Shown piece by piece: positions 1-12,935 of a stretch of 64,000 nt of DNA. A program made the translations under genes and the position numbers. Within the stretch, counting starts at the first letter, position 1. Every line of letters begins with the position of its first letter. The DNA is from Salvelinus alpinus (lineage: Eukaryota > Chordata > Actinopteri > Salmoniformes > Salmonidae). The notes under the pieces are model-generated. The model did not search any database. It saw nothing but the letters and a program-made list of their open reading frames with translations, and was not told the origin of the DNA. The DNA lies in the NCBI RefSeq assembly GCF_045679555.1, contig NC_092120.1:6443074-6507073 (forward strand), read 5' to 3'.

Positions 1-262
1 CAGACCCCACCCTCCCCATACAGACCCCACCTTCCCCATACAGACCCCACCCTCCCCATACAGACCCCACCCTCCCCATACAGACCCTCCCTCCCCATAC
101 AGACCCCTCCCTCTCCATACAGGCCCCACCCTCCCCATACAGGCCCCACCCTCCCCATACAGGCCCCACCTTCCCCATACAGACCCCACCCTCCCCATAC
201 AGACCCCACCCTCCCCATACAGGTCCCACCCTCCCCATACAGGTCCCACCCTCCCCATACAG
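1..262. repeat. 20-bp C-rich minisatellite
   Basis: About 13 tandem copies of a 20-bp unit (cagaccccaccctccccata) with small variants: ccc/ctc changes, 'aggcccc' and 'aggtccc' forms, and 19-bp units around 82-120. The array is cut by the window start, so its full length is unknown. The two strands differ strongly in base composition (C-rich versus G-rich). Confidence 0.95.
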
Positions 263-375
263 ACCTTCCATCTTCAGAACCAGGGATAGAAGTTGTTAGG
301 AATATATTTATGGTTTATATTATTGGCACCTAAAATCAATCTCCGTTCATTTGCATGGTGTGTGTCGTTTGTATA

Positions 376-1101
376 CTGAACAAAAATATAAACGCAACAT
401 GTAAAGTGTGGGTTTCATGAGCTGAAAAAAAGTATCACAGAAATGTTCCATATGCACAAAAAGCTTATTTCTCAAAAAATGTTGGTGCACAAATTTATTT
501 ACATCCCTGTTAGTGAGCATTTCTCATTTGCCAAGATAATCCACCCTCCTGACAGTTGTGGCATAACAAGAAGCTGATTAAACAGCATGATCATTACACA
601 GGCGCACCTTGTGCTGGGGATAATAAAAGGCCACTCTAAAATGTACAGTTTTGTCACACAACAGAATGCCACAGATGTCTCAAGTTTTGACGGAATGTGC
701 AATTGGCATGCTGACTGCAGGAATGTCCACCAGAGCTGTTGCCAGAGCATTGAATGTTAGAGAATTTGGCAGTATGTCCAACGACCTCACAACCACAGAC
801 CACGTATAACCACGCCAGCCCAGGACATTCACATTCGGCTTCTTCACCTGCGGGATCATCTGAGACCAGCCACCCGGACAGCTGATGAAACTGAGGAGTA
901 TTTCTGTCTGTAATAAAGCCCTTTTGTGGGGAAAAACTCATTCTGATTGGCTGGGGCTGGCTCCCCCTTGGCTGCGCCCCTGCCCAGTGTGAAATCTTTA
1001 TATTAGGGCATAATGAATTCATTTAAATTGACTGATTTCCTCATTTGAACTCTAGTAAAATCATTGAAATTGTTGCATGTTGCGTTTATATTTTTGTTCA
1101 G
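376..1101 (+). mobile_element. Non-autonomous Tc1/mariner-type transposon
   Basis: The ends are inverted copies of a roughly 26-bp terminal repeat starting CTGAACAAAAATATAAACGC. Both ends are flanked by TA (374-375 and 1102-1103), the target duplication expected of Tc1/mariner. Inside, on the + strand at about 680-890, a broken frame resembles the helix-turn-helix N-terminal part of an IS630/Tc1 transposase (GMSTRAVARALNV-like). No full transposase frame remains, so it could move only in trans. Confidence 0.8.
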
Positions 1102-1105
1102 TATA

Positions 1106-1417
1106 AATGGGGGGCTGGGCTGTGGGCTGTAGTCTGGGCAAAGGAGAGAGAGAGAAAAGCACTCTATGTTATCATAAAAGGGAGGAGGACAGATGGAGGA
1201 GGAAACAGGTGGAGGAAAGAAGGCTTACCCTGCACACTCCCCCCTCCCACTCTGCTGCTGAGGTCCCCTACTGAGGGAACCAGAGCTGGAAGGGAGCAGA
1301 GGAAGTCTTGACCTGGGTTGGGTCGGAAAGTGTCAGAGGTCATGTTGAGATATTGTCTGATACCCTGCTGGTGCTTTGGTCTGATCACTCCAAGGTCCTG
1401 CATTGGCTAGTCCGTTT
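1106..1417. other. Gap: no gene or clear repeat
   Basis: Purine-rich on the + strand (gggagagagagag, ggaggaggacaga). I see no coding exon, transposon end or RNA gene here. Confidence 0.5.
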
Positions 1418-2530
1418 CAAATCAAATGTTATTTGTCACATGCTTCGTAAACAACAGGTGTAGACTAACAGTGAAATGCTTAGTTACGGGCCCTTCCCTT
1501 CAATGCAGAGAGAAAAGAAAATGATAGAAAAATAATAACACAAGGAATAAATACACAGTGAGTAAGGATAACTTGGCTGTATACACAGGGTACCAGTACC
1601 AACTAGCTCTCACAGTCTCACGTCAGAGTTAGACATTCATCCATGTTTCTCAGATGTCAAATTTCAAAGTCGTTCCAAATGTCAAATTTCTAAGTGTTTG
1701 GTTACTTCTCTGTATCGTTCCAAGGTTAAGTTTAGGCATTAACTCTGAATTCTTAAGGTTAGGCATTAACTCTGAATTCTTAAGGTTAGGCATTAACTCT
1801 GAATGGTTAACTTTTGGAACCATAAGCAGATGCTTACACCTATCTGACATACCCGTCCACAACGCCCTAGCAAAACTGAAACCTACTTGAAGGTAACAGC
1901 GATCATTGTTGCCCCTAGTAGCCGGTTTCCATGTCATCTCTCAACGTCCTCAGACATGGATGTACGTCGAATACTGACTTGAATCACGGGTGACCTGCCT
2001 GACCAGTACAGAGTGGATGTCCACGGGTAAGAGGTAAATGAGGTAGATGTGTACATATAGGTAGGGATAAAGTGACTAGGCAACAGGATAGATCAGAAAC
2101 AGTAGCAGCACCGCGTATGTGATGAGTCAAAAGAGTTATTGCAAAAAGGGTCAATCAGATAGTCCGGGTAGCTATTGGTTAACTATTTAGCAGTCTTATG
2201 GCTTGGGGATAGAAGCTGTTCAGGGTCCTGCTGGTTCCAGACTTGGTGCATCGGTACTGCTTGCCGTGCGGTAGCAAAGAGAACAGTCTATGACTTGGGT
2301 GGCTGGAGTCTTTGATCGTTTTTAGGGCCTTTCTCTTACACCGCCTGGTATAGTGGTCCTGGAAGGCAGGGAGCTCTGGGAGGGAACTCGCAGGGAACTC
2401 TGCCTTGCGGTCAGATGCCAAGCAGTTACCATACCAAGTGGTGATGCAGCCAGTCAAGATGCTCTCAATGTAGCAGCTGTAGAACTTTTTGAGGATCTCA
2501 TAGGGCTTTGTACTGTTCACGCTACTACAG
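1418..2530 (-). mobile_element. L2/CR1-group LINE, 3' fragment
   Basis: The low-coordinate end is the salmonid LINE 3' tail (caaatcaaat followed by 'atttgtcacatg'). On the - strand, 2200-2520 encodes the C-terminal end of the reverse-transcriptase ORF, with degenerate text such as [21 protein letters not shown] and SSHPSHRLFSLLPHGKQYRC. The element is 5' truncated and the frame is broken. About 350 bp of unrelated sequence (about 1620-1970), including a 27-bp tandem repeat, interrupts the 3' UTR. It is a dead copy of the same family as the element at 10711-12935. Confidence 0.8.
1733..1806. repeat. 27-bp tandem repeat, three copies
   Basis: The motif taggcattaactctgaat starts at 1733, 1760 and 1787, an exact 27-bp period. 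It lies inside the interruption of the LINE 3' UTR. Confidence 0.85.
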
Positions 2531-2735
2531 TGGATACAATATAAACAAACGTTATGCGTTATCACGTGCTGCTGCCTTCAAATCCCCTCTCAAATTAGAT
2601 TCCTTTTCAGTTACCTTCTGACAAAAATGCTACCAACAAAGGTAGGTGCCTTTTTAAGCCAATAGGATGCAGGCAGCTGCCTTTGGATTGGGACACAACA
2701 ATGCTGTATGCTGTTGCTGCATATATGATATTCAA

Positions 2736-2895
2736 GTAACTGCCAAAATAATGGCCTGCCCAGCATTTCATACATGACCCTAAGCATGATGGGATGTTAA
2801 TTAAATCAGGAACCACACCTGTGTGGAAACACCTGCTTTCAATATACTTTGTGTCCCTCATTTACTCACATGTTTCCATTATTTTGGCAGTTAAC
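2736..2895 (-). mobile_element. Short inverted-repeat DNA element (MITE-like)
   Basis: The arm at 2736-2754 (gtaactgccaaaataatgg) is repeated inverted at 2876-2895 with one extra base. The interior (cctgcccagcatttcatac...caggaaccacacctgtgtgg) looks like the common salmonid/teleost 'aactgccaaaataaaggaaac' element, here shortened. No coding content. Confidence 0.65.
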
Positions 2896-3645
2896 TGTAC
2901 ACACAATGTGTATGTGCAGTTATGTGTGTGTGTGGTGCTGTGCATAGTGTGTGTTGTCCCTCCCTCTATCTGTCAAGGTCACTGAGAGGATGTCATAAAT
3001 CCAGTCTAAAGCACTGACCATCCCAGTCTCAGCTCTGAGCTGCCTGCAGTCCAACACATACCCACCGCTCCAATGTCATGTACACCAGAAACACTGCTGT
3101 TTAGCTCTGTTTACCATGCACGTACACACACACACACACACACATATAAACACACAGTGCCAAATCTTTCTCACACACACACACACACACGCCTCTCTCA
3201 CATGCACACACACAGTCAATACACCCAACGTCCTAAACTATGTCAGACATGTTCAACGCAAGGTAGAGACACACACACAGCTGGTCTCCGGAGCTATGTA
3301 GCCCCGGTCTATTCCTGTAGCAGTGGAAACAGAGTCCAGGCTAAGCTGATCACATACACACCACAGCAGCTGCACTGTCACTGATCTCCTATTGGATGGA
3401 GTCTAGAACCCAACTGTTAGCAGGTTCGGCAGGCTTAAAGGTTACATCACACTCAGCTCTTGTCATGCATGATGGCACCGATAAAGCACACACACACACT
3501 GACAGTCACTAATGGTCAGCCATGGAAATCAACTCCATTTAAGAACCAATGCTACCTCATGATCTCATATCAATGTCCCTGTAACTCTAACTTAAGTGAA
3601 ATGAAAACAATTTGATCAGAGAGAACATCGTATTGTAAAATAATT
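2896..3645. other. Gap with CA/TG microsatellites
   Basis: Contains TG-rich sequence at 2905-2960 and (AC)n tracts near 3121-3145, 3173-3190 and 3205-3212, with a weaker tract at 3486-3500. The open frames here are made of these repeats. I see no gene. Confidence 0.7.
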
Positions 3646-3866
3646 TAAATTTTATTGGTCACGTACACGTGTTTACCAGATGTTATTGCGGGTGTAGTGA
3701 AATGCTTGTGTTTCTAGCTCCGACAGTGCAGTAATATCTAGCAAGTAATATCTAACAGTTTCACAACATATACCCAATACATACAAATCTAAGTAAAGGA
3801 ATGGAATTAAGAATCTGTAAATATATGGACGAGCAATGTCAGAGCGGCATAGACTAAGATAATGAA
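3646..3866 (-). mobile_element. LINE 3' UTR fragment
   Basis: The 'tttattggtcac...gtgtagtgaaatgcttgtg' signature is a second type of salmonid LINE 3' end, running on the - strand. It has no coding part and passes directly into the 44-bp satellite at 3867, so the array was seeded inside or at the edge of this fragment. Confidence 0.6.
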
Positions 3867-6800
3867 GAACTAGCTTCTGGTTGCATCGCACCCTATTCAG
3901 ATCATAAAGAACTGTAGCTTCTGGTTGCATCGCACCCTATTCAGATCATAAAGAACTGTAGCTTCTGGTTACATCGCACCCTATTCAGATCATAAAGAAC
4001 TGTAGCTTCTGGTTGCATCGCACCCTATTCAGATCATAAAGAACTGTAGCTTCTGGTTGCATCGCACCCTATTCAGATCATAAAGAACTGTAGCTTCTGG
4101 TTACATCGCACCCTATTCAGATCATAAAGAACTGTAGCTTCTGGTTGCATCGCACCCTATTCAGATCATAAAGAACTGTAGCTTCTGGTTGCATCGCACC
4201 CTATTCAGATCATAAAGAACTGTAGCTTCTGGTTGCATCACACGCTATTCAGATCATAAAGAACTGTAGCTTCTGGTTGCATCGCTCCCTATTCAAATCA
4301 TAAAGAACTGTAGCTTCTGGTTGCATCGCTCCCTATTCAGATCATAAAGAACTGTAGCTTCTGGTTGCATCGCACCCTATTCAGATCATAAAGAACTGTA
4401 GCCTCTGGTTGCATCACACCCTATTCAGATCATAAAGAACTGTAGCTTCTGGTTGCATCGCACCCTATTCAGATCATAAAGAACTGTAGCTTCTGGTTAC
4501 ATCGCACCCTATTCAGATCATAAAGAACTGTAGCTTCTGGTTGCATCACACCCTATTCAGATCATAAAGAACTGTAGCTTCTGGTTGCATCGCACCCTAT
4601 TCAGATCATAAAGAACTGTAGCTTCTGGTTGCATCACACGCTATTCAGATCATAAAGAACTGTAGCTTCTGGTTGCATCGCTCCCTATTCAGATCATAAA
4701 GAACTGTAGCTTCTGGTTGCATCGCTCCCTATTCAGATCATAAAGAACTGTAGCTTCTGGTTGCATCGCTCCCTATTCAGATCATAAAGAACTGTAGCTT
4801 CTGGTTGCATCGCACCCTATTCAGATCATAAAGAACTGTAGCTTCTGGTTGCATCGCACCCTATTCAGATCATAAAGAACTGTAGCTTCTGGTTGCATCG
4901 CACGCTATTCAGATCATAAAGAACTGTAGCTTCTGGTTGCATCGCACCCTATTCAGATCATAAAGAACTGTAGCTTCTGGTTGCATCGCACCCTATTCAG
5001 ATCATAAAGAACTGTAGCTTCTGGTTGCATCGCACCCTATTCAGATCATAAAGAACTGTAGCTTCTGGTTGCATCGCACCCTATTCAGATCATAAAGAAC
5101 TGTAGCTTCTGGTTGCATCGCACCCTATTCAGATCATAAAGAACTGTAGCTTCTTGTTACATCGCACCCTATTCAGATCATAAAGAACTGTAGCTTCTTG
5201 TTACATCGCACCCTATTCAGATCATAAAGAACTGTAGCTTCTTGTTACATCTCACCCTATTCAGATCATAAAGAACTGTAGCTTCTGGTTACATCGCACC
5301 CTATTCAGATCATAAAGAACTGTAGCTTCTGGTTACATCGCACCCTATTCAGATCATAAAGAACTGTAGCTTCTGGTTGCATCGCACCCTATTCAGATCA
5401 TAAAGAACTGTAGCTTCTGGTTGCATCGCACCCTATTCAGATCATAAAGAACTGTAGCTTCTGGTTGCATCGCACCCTATTCAGATCATAAAGAACTGTA
5501 GCTTCTGGTTGCATCGCACCCTATTCAGATCATAAAGAACTGTAGCTTCTGGTTGCATCGCACCCTATTCAGATCATAAAGAACTGTAGCTTCTGGTTGC
5601 ATCGCACCCTATTCAGATCATAAAGAACTGTAGCTTCTGGTTGAATCGCACCCTATTCAGATCATAAAGAACTGTAGCTTCTGGTTGCATCGCACCCTAT
5701 TCAGATCATAAAGAACTGTAGCTTCTGGTTGCATCGCACCCTATTCAGATCATAAAGAACTGTAGCTTCTGGTTGCATCGCACCCTATTCAGATCATGAA
5801 GAACTGTAGCTTCTGGTTGCATCGCACCCTATTCAGATCATGAAGAACTGTAGCTTCTGGTTGCATCGCACCCTATTCAGATCATAAAGAACTGTAGCTT
5901 CTGGTTGCATCTTACCCTATTCAGATCATAAAAAACTGTAGCTTCTGGTTGCATCGCACCCTATTCAGATCATAAAGAACTGTAGCTTCTGGTTGCATCG
6001 CACCCTATTCAGATCATAAAGAACTGTAGCTTCTTGTTACATCTCACCCTATTCAGATCATAAAGAACTGTAGCTTCTGGTTACATCGCACCCTATTCAG
6101 ATCATAAAGAACTGTAGCTTCTGGTTACATCGCACCCTATTCAGATCATAAAGAACTGTAGCTTCTGGTTGCATCGCACCCTATTCAGATCATAAAGAAC
6201 TGTAGCTTCTGGTTGCATCGCACCCTATTCAGATCATAAAGAACTGTAGCTTCTGGTTGCATCGCACCCTATTCAGATCATAAAGAACTGTAGCTTCTGG
6301 TTGCATCGCACCCTATTCAGATCATAAAGAACTGTAGCTTCTGGTTGCATCGCACCCTATTCAGATCATAAAGAACTGTAGCTTCTGGTTGCATCGCACC
6401 CTATTCAGATCATAAAGAACTGTAGCTTCTGGTTGCATCGCACCCTATTCAGATCATAAAGAACTGTAGCTTCTGGTTGCATCGCACCCTATTCAGATCA
6501 TAAAGAACTGTAGCTTCTGGTTGCATCGCACCCTATTCAGATCATAAAGAACTGTAGCTTCTGGTTGCATCGCACCCTATTCAGATCATAAAGAACTGTA
6601 GCTTCTGGTTGCATCGCACCCTATTCAGATCATGAAGAACTGTAGCTTCTGGTTGCATCGCACCCTATTCAGATCATGAAGAACTGTAGCTTCTGGTTGC
6701 ATCGCACCCTATTCAGATCATAAAGAACTGTAGCTTCTGGTTGCATCTTACCCTATTCAGATCATAAAAAACTGTAGCTTCTGGTTGCATCGCACCCTAT

Positions 6801-9800
6801 TCAGATCATAAAGAACTGTAGCTTCTGGTTGCATCGCACCCTATTCAGATCATAAAGAACTGTAGCTTCTGGTTGCATCGCACCCTATTCAGATCATAAA
6901 GAACTGTAGCTTCTGGTTGCATCGCACCCTATTCAGATCATAAATGACTGTAGCTTCTGGTTGCATCGCACCCTATTCAGATCATAAAGAACTGTAGCTT
7001 CTGGTTACATCGCACCCTATTCAGATCATAAAGAACTGTAGCTTCTGGTTACATCGCACCCTATTCAGATCATAAAGATCTGTAGCTTCTGGTTGCTTCG
7101 CACCCTATTCAGATCATAAAGAACTGTAGCTTTTGGTTGCATCGCACCCTATTCAGATCATAAAGAACTGTAGCTTCTGGTTGCATCGCACCCTATTCAG
7201 ATCATAAATGACTGTAGCTTCTGGTTGCATCGCACCCTATTCAGATCATAAATGACTGTAGCTTCTGGTTGCATCGCACCCTATTCAGATCATAAAGAAC
7301 TGTAGCTTCTGGTTACATCGCACCCTATTCAGATCATAAAGAACTGTAGCTTCTGGTTACATCGCACCCTATTCAGATCATAAAGAACTGTAGCTTCTGG
7401 TTACATCGCACCCTATTCAGATCATAAAGAACTGTAGCTTCTGGTTACATCGCACCCTATTCAGATCATAAAGAACTGTAGCTTCTGGTTGCATCGCACC
7501 CTATTCAGATCATAAAGAACTGTAGCTTTTGGTTGCATCGCACCCTATTCAGATCATAAAGAACTGTAGCTTCTGGTTGCATCGCACCCTATTCAGATCA
7601 TAAATGACTGTAGCTTCTGGTTGCATCGCACCCTATTCAGATCATAAATGACTGTAGCTTCTGGTTGCATCGCACCCTATTCAGATCATAAAGAACTGTA
7701 GCTTCTGGTTACATCGCACCCTATTCAGATCATAAAGAACTGTAGCTTCTGGTTACATCGCACCCTATTCAGATCATAAAGAACTGTAGCTTCTGGTTAC
7801 ATCGCACCCTATTCAGATCATAAAGAACTGTAGCTTCTGGTTACATCGCACCCTATTCAGATCATAAAGAACTGTAGCTTCTGGTTGCATCGCACCCTAT
7901 TCAGATCATAAAGAACTGTAGCTTCTGGTTACATCGCACCCTATTCAGATCATAAAGAACTGTAGCTTCTGGTTGCATCGCACCCTATTCAGATCATAAA
8001 GAACTGTAGCTTCTGGTTGCATCGCACCCTATTCAGATCATAAAGAACTGTAGCTTCTGGTTGCATCGCACCCTTTTCAGATCATAAAGAACTGTAGCTT
8101 CTGGTTGCATCACACCCTATTCAGATCATAAAGAACTGTAGCTTCTGGTTGCATCGCACCCTATTCAGATCATAAAGAACTGTAGCTTCTGGTTGCATCG
8201 CACCCTATTCAGATCATAAAGAACTGTAGCTTCTGGTTGCATCGCACCCTATTCAGATCATAAAGAACTGTAGCTTCTGGTTGCATCGCACCCTATTCAG
8301 ATCATGAATTACTGCAGCTTCTGGTTGCATCACACGCTATTCAGATCATGAATTACTGTAGCTTCTGGTTGCATCACACGCTATTCAGATCATAAGGTAC
8401 TGTAGCTTCTGGTTACATCACACCCTATTCAGATCTTGAAGTACTGTAGCTTCTGGTTGCATCACACGCTATTCAGATCATAAAGAACTGTAGCTTCTGG
8501 TTGCATCGCACCCTATTCAGATCATAAAGAACTGTAGCTTCTGGTTACATCTCACGCTATTCAGATCATAAATGACTGTAGCTTCTGGTTGCATCGCACC
8601 CTATTCAGATCATAAAGAACTGTAGCTTCTGGTTACATCGCACCCTATTCAGATCATAAAGAACTGTAGCTTCTGGTTACATCGCACCCTATTCAGATCA
8701 TAAAGAACTGTAGCTTCTGGTTACATCGCACCCTATTCAGATCATAAAGAACTGTAGCTTCTGGTTGCATCGCACCCTATTCAGATCATAAAGAACTGTA
8801 GCTTCTGGTTACATCGCACCCTATTCAGATCATAAAGAACTGTAGCTTCTGGTTGCATCGCACCCTATTCAGATCATAAAGAACTGTAGCTTCTGGTTGC
8901 ATCACACGCTATTCAGATCATAAAGATCTGTAGCTTCTGGTTACATCACACCCTATTCAGATCTTGAAGTACTGTAGCTTCTGGTTGCATCACACGCTAT
9001 TCAGATCATAAAGAACTGTAGCTTCTGGTTGCATCGCACCCTATTCAGATCATAAAGAACTGTAGCTTCTGGTTACATCGCACCCTATTCAGATCATAAA
9101 GAACTGTAGCTTCTGGTTACATCGCACCCTATTCAGATCATAAAGAACTGTAGCTTCTGGTTACATCGCACCCTATTCAGATCATAAAGAACTGTAGCTT
9201 CTGGTTGCATCGCACCCTATTCAGATCATAAAGAACTGTAGCTTCTGGTTACATCACACCCTATTCAGATCATAAAGAACTGTAGCTTCTGGTTGCATCG
9301 CACCCTATTCAGATCATAAAGAACTGTAGCTTCTGGTTGCATCGCACCCTATTCAGATCATAAAGAACTGTAGCTTCTGGTTGCATCGCACCCTATTCAG
9401 ATCATAAAGAACTGTAGCTTCTGGTTGCATCGCACCCTATTCAGATCATAAAGAACTGTAGCTTCTGGTTGCATCGCACCCTATTCAGATCATAAAGAAC
9501 TGTAGCTTCTGGTTGCATCGCACCCTATTCAGATCATAAAGAACTGTAGCTTCTGGTTGCATCGCACCCTATTCAGATCATAAAGAACTGTAGCTTCTGG
9601 TTGCATCGCACCCTATTCAGATCATAAAGAACTGTAGCTTCTGGTTGCATCGCACCCTATTCAGATCATAAAGAACTGTAGCTTCTGGTTGCATCGCACC
9701 CTATTCAGATCATAAAGAACTGTAGCTTCTGGTTGCATCGCACCCTATTCAGATCATGAATTACTGCAGCTTCTGGTTGCATCACACGCTATTCAGATCA

Positions 9801-10146
9801 TGAATTACTGTAGCTTCTGGTTGCATCACACGCTATTCAGATCATAAGGTACTGTAGCTTCTGGTTACATCACACCCTATTCAGATCTTGAAGTACTGTA
9901 GCTTCTGGTTGCATCACACGCTATTCAGATCATAAAGATCTGTAGCTTCTGGTTACATCACACCCTATTCAGATCTTGAAGTACTGTAGCTTCTGGTTGC
10001 ATCACACGCTATTCAGATCATAAAGAACTGTAGCTTCTGGTTACATCTCACGCTATTCAGATCATAAAGTACTGTAGCTTCTGGTTACATCACACGCTAT
10101 TCAGGTCATGAAGAACTGTAGCTTCTGGTTACATCACACCCTATTC
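3867..10146. repeat. 44-bp satellite, about 143 copies
   Basis: 6,280 bp of head-to-tail copies of a 44-bp unit (gaactgtagcttctggttgc / atcgcaccctattcagatca / taaa). Variable sites recur: gttGcatc/gttAcatc; cGcaCCc, cActACGc and cGctCCc forms; taaAgaac, taaATgac, catGaatt and cTTGaagt. Rare variants recur at exact multiples of 44 bp: 4241/4637 and 7131/7527 (396 = 9 units), 5911/6747 (836 = 19 units) and 8301/9753 (1452 = 33 units). These show block duplications of multi-unit segments. The most diverged units are near the high-coordinate end. No coding capacity. Confidence 0.97.
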
Positions 10147-10211
10147 CCTCTATAGTGCACTACTTTTGACGAGAGCCCATATACTGTAGAGTGAGCACTA
10201 TATAGGGAATA
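10136..10211. repeat. Palindromic salmonid element, partial
   Basis: The arms tattccctctatagtgcac (10142-10160) and gtgagcactatatagggaata (10191-10211) form an imperfect hairpin around 'tacttttgacgagagccc'. The satellite's 'caccctattc' block runs straight into this element, so the last satellite unit and the element overlap. Confidence 0.7.
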
Positions 10212-10710
10212 TACTGTACATACTGCACTGCACATACTCTTGCTTGCACATATACTCTCTTTCGCTCTCTTTCTTTTTCTTTCTTTCTTTCTCTCTCTCT
10301 CTGTGTGTCTCTCTCATACACACACACGACCACACACTGTCTATCAGGTACCTGCCGTTCCCCTGGTAATGCTTATACATTAATTGTCTCCAGGAGATAA
10401 TAAATATAAAATGCTGATGTCATCATGCCTCGTTCTATCACTCTCTCTTGCTCCCTCGCTCCGCCATGCTGTTTGTCATCATCATTTTTCTACCCTCCTA
10501 ATATTTTGTCGTGTCTCCTATGTCCTGTACTCTCTGTCTTTCTAAATCTCCTGCTCTTCTCTCACTCACTCCCCTTCTCCCTCCCTCTCTCTTTCGCTCT
10601 CTCTCACTTCCCTTCTCCCCCTCCCCCCCCTCTCTCTCCCCTTCTCCCTCTCCCCTTCTCCCTCTCCCTTTCTCTTCCTCATATTATCTCAGTTTTGATG
10701 GTACTCCACT
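10212..10710. other. Gap: pyrimidine-rich low-complexity tract
   Basis: Contains (CT)n/(CTTT)n runs at 10258-10312 and 10560-10680, plus CA near 10316-10328. The proline/serine/leucine-rich open frames here are low-complexity artefacts. No gene seen. Confidence 0.7.
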
Positions 10711-12935
10711 CAAATCAAATCAAATTGTATTTGTCACATGCACCGAATACAACAGGTGTAGACCTTACAGTGAAATGCTTACTTATAAACCCTTAAGCAA
10801 CAATGGAGTTTTAAGAAAAATACCCCCCAAAAAGAAATAAAAGTAACAAATAATTCAAGAGCAGCAGGAAAATAGCAATAGTGAGGCTATATACAAGGTG
10901 TACCGGTACAGAGTCAATGTGTTAGTCGAGGAAGACGAGGTAGTTGAGGTAAAATGTACATGTTGGTAGAGGTAATATGTATACCGGTTAGTCAAGGTAA
11001 TTGAGGTAATATGTACATGTAGGTAGAATTATTAAAGTGACTATGCATGGATAATAACAGAGAGTGGCAGCAGCATAAAAGAGGGAGGGGGCAATGCAAA
11101 TAGTCTGGGTGGCCATTTGATTAGATGTTCAGGAGTCTTATGGCCTGGGAGTAGAAGCTGTTTAGAAGTCTCTTGGACCTAGACTTGGCGCTCCGGTACA
11201 GCTTGCAGTGCGGTAGCAGAGAGAACAGTCTATGACAGTTTTTAGGGCCTGGTATAGAGGTCCTGGATGGCAGGAAGCTTGGCCCTGGTGATGTACTGGG
11301 CCGTACGCACTACCCTCTGTAGTGCCTTGCGGTCTGAGGCCGAGCAATTTCCATACCAGGCAGTGATGCAACCCGTCAGGATGCTCTCGATAGTGCAGCT
11401 GTAGAACCTTTTTAAGATCTGAGGACCCATGCCAAATATTTTCAGTCTCCTGGGGGGGAATAGGTTTTGTCGTGCCCTATTCACGACTGTCTTGGTGTGC
11501 TTGGACCATGTTAGTTTGTTGGTGATGTGGACACCAAGGTACTTGAATTTCTCAACCTGCTCCACTACAGCTCCCTCGATGAGAATGGGGGCGTGCTCGG
11601 TCCTCCTTTTCCTGTAGTCCACAATCATCTCCTTTGTCTTGATCACATTGAGGGAGAGGTTGTTGTCCTTGCACCACACGTTCAGGTCTGTGACCTCCTC
11701 CCTATAGGCTGTCTCATCGTTGTCGGTGATCAGGCCTACCACTGTTGTGTCATCGACAAACTTAATGATGGTGTTGGAGTCGTGCCTGGCCATGCAGTCA
11801 TTAGTGAACAGGGAGTACAGGAGGGGACAGAGCACACACCCCTGAGGGGCCCCCGTGTTAAGGATAAGAGTGGCGGATGTGTTGTTACCTACCCTTACCA
11901 CTTGGGAGCAGCCCGTCAGGAAGTCAAGGATCCAGTTGCAGAGGGAGGTGTTTAGTCCCAGGGTCCTTAGCTTAGAGATGGGCTTTGAACGCTAAGCTGT
12001 AGTCAATGAATAGCATTCTCACATTGGTGTTCCTTTTGTCCAGGTGTGAAAGGGCAGTGTGGAGTGCAATAGAGATTGCATCATCGGTGGATCTCTTTGG
12101 GCGGTATGCACATTGGAGTGGGTCTAGGGTTTCTGGGATAATGGTATTGTGAGCCATGACCAGCCTTTCAAAGCACTTCATGGCTACAGATGTGAGTGCA
12201 CAGGTCAGTAGTCATTTAGGCAGGTTACCTTCGTGTTCTTGGGCACAGGGACTATGGTGGTCTGCTTGAAACATGTTGGTATTACAGACTCAGACAGGGA
12301 GAGGTTGAACATGTCAGTGAAGACACTTGCCAGTTGGTCAGCGCATGCTCGGAGTACACGTCCTGGTAATCCGTCTGGCCCTGCGGCCATGTGAATGTTG
12401 ACCTGTTTAAAGGTCTTACTCAAGCCCTGCCACATCCGACGAACGTTGAAGCCGGTGTAGTACGATTCGATCTTAGTCCTGTATTGATGTTTTGCCTGTT
12501 TGATGGTTCGTCGGAAAGCATAGCGGGATTTTTTATAAGCTTCCAGGTTAGAGTCCTGCTCCTTGAAAGCGGCAGCTCTACCCTTTAGCTCAGTGCGGAT
12601 GTTGCCTGTAATCCATGGCCTCTGTTTGGGGTATGTACGTACAGTCACTGTGGGGACGACGTCATCGATGCACATATTGATGAAGCCAGTGACCGATGTG
12701 GTATACTCCTCAATGCCATCGGAAGAGTCCCGGAACACATTCCAGTCTGTGCTAGCAAAACAGTCCTGTAGCTTAGCATCTGCTTCATCTGACCACTTCT
12801 TTATATCCCGAGACACTGGTGCTTCCTGCTTTAATTTTTGCTTGTAAACAGGAATCAGGAGGATATAATTATGGTCAGATTTGCCAAATGGAGGGTGAGG
12901 GAGAGCTTTATACGCGTCTCTGTGTGTGAAGACTC
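10711..12935 (-). mobile_element. L2/CR1-group LINE, ORF2 pseudogene
   Basis: The 3' tail is at 10711 (caaatcaaatcaaattg) and coding parts follow on the - strand. 12205-12816 holds the linker and early reverse-transcriptase region ([33 protein letters not shown]). 11972-12181 holds the finger/palm region ([30 protein letters not shown]). 11242-11901 holds [18 protein letters not shown] and the C-terminal part. The catalytic FADD motif reads FVDD, the frame shifts between blocks, and part of the linker before AAGPDG is missing. The endonuclease is absent (5' truncation). Not functional. Confidence 0.88.

Noticed and set aside
3673-3930. 85-codon - strand open frame at the satellite edge
   Set aside because: It consists of a LINE 3' UTR fragment plus the first 44-bp units; no splice sites or conserved domain.
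3867-10146. CRISPR-like array, because of regular 44-bp repeats
   Set aside because: Units are contiguous with no unique spacers, and the context is vertebrate.
10425-10840. Proline/serine/leucine-rich frames of 109-123 codons
   Set aside because: Produced by CT-rich low-complexity DNA followed by a LINE tail.
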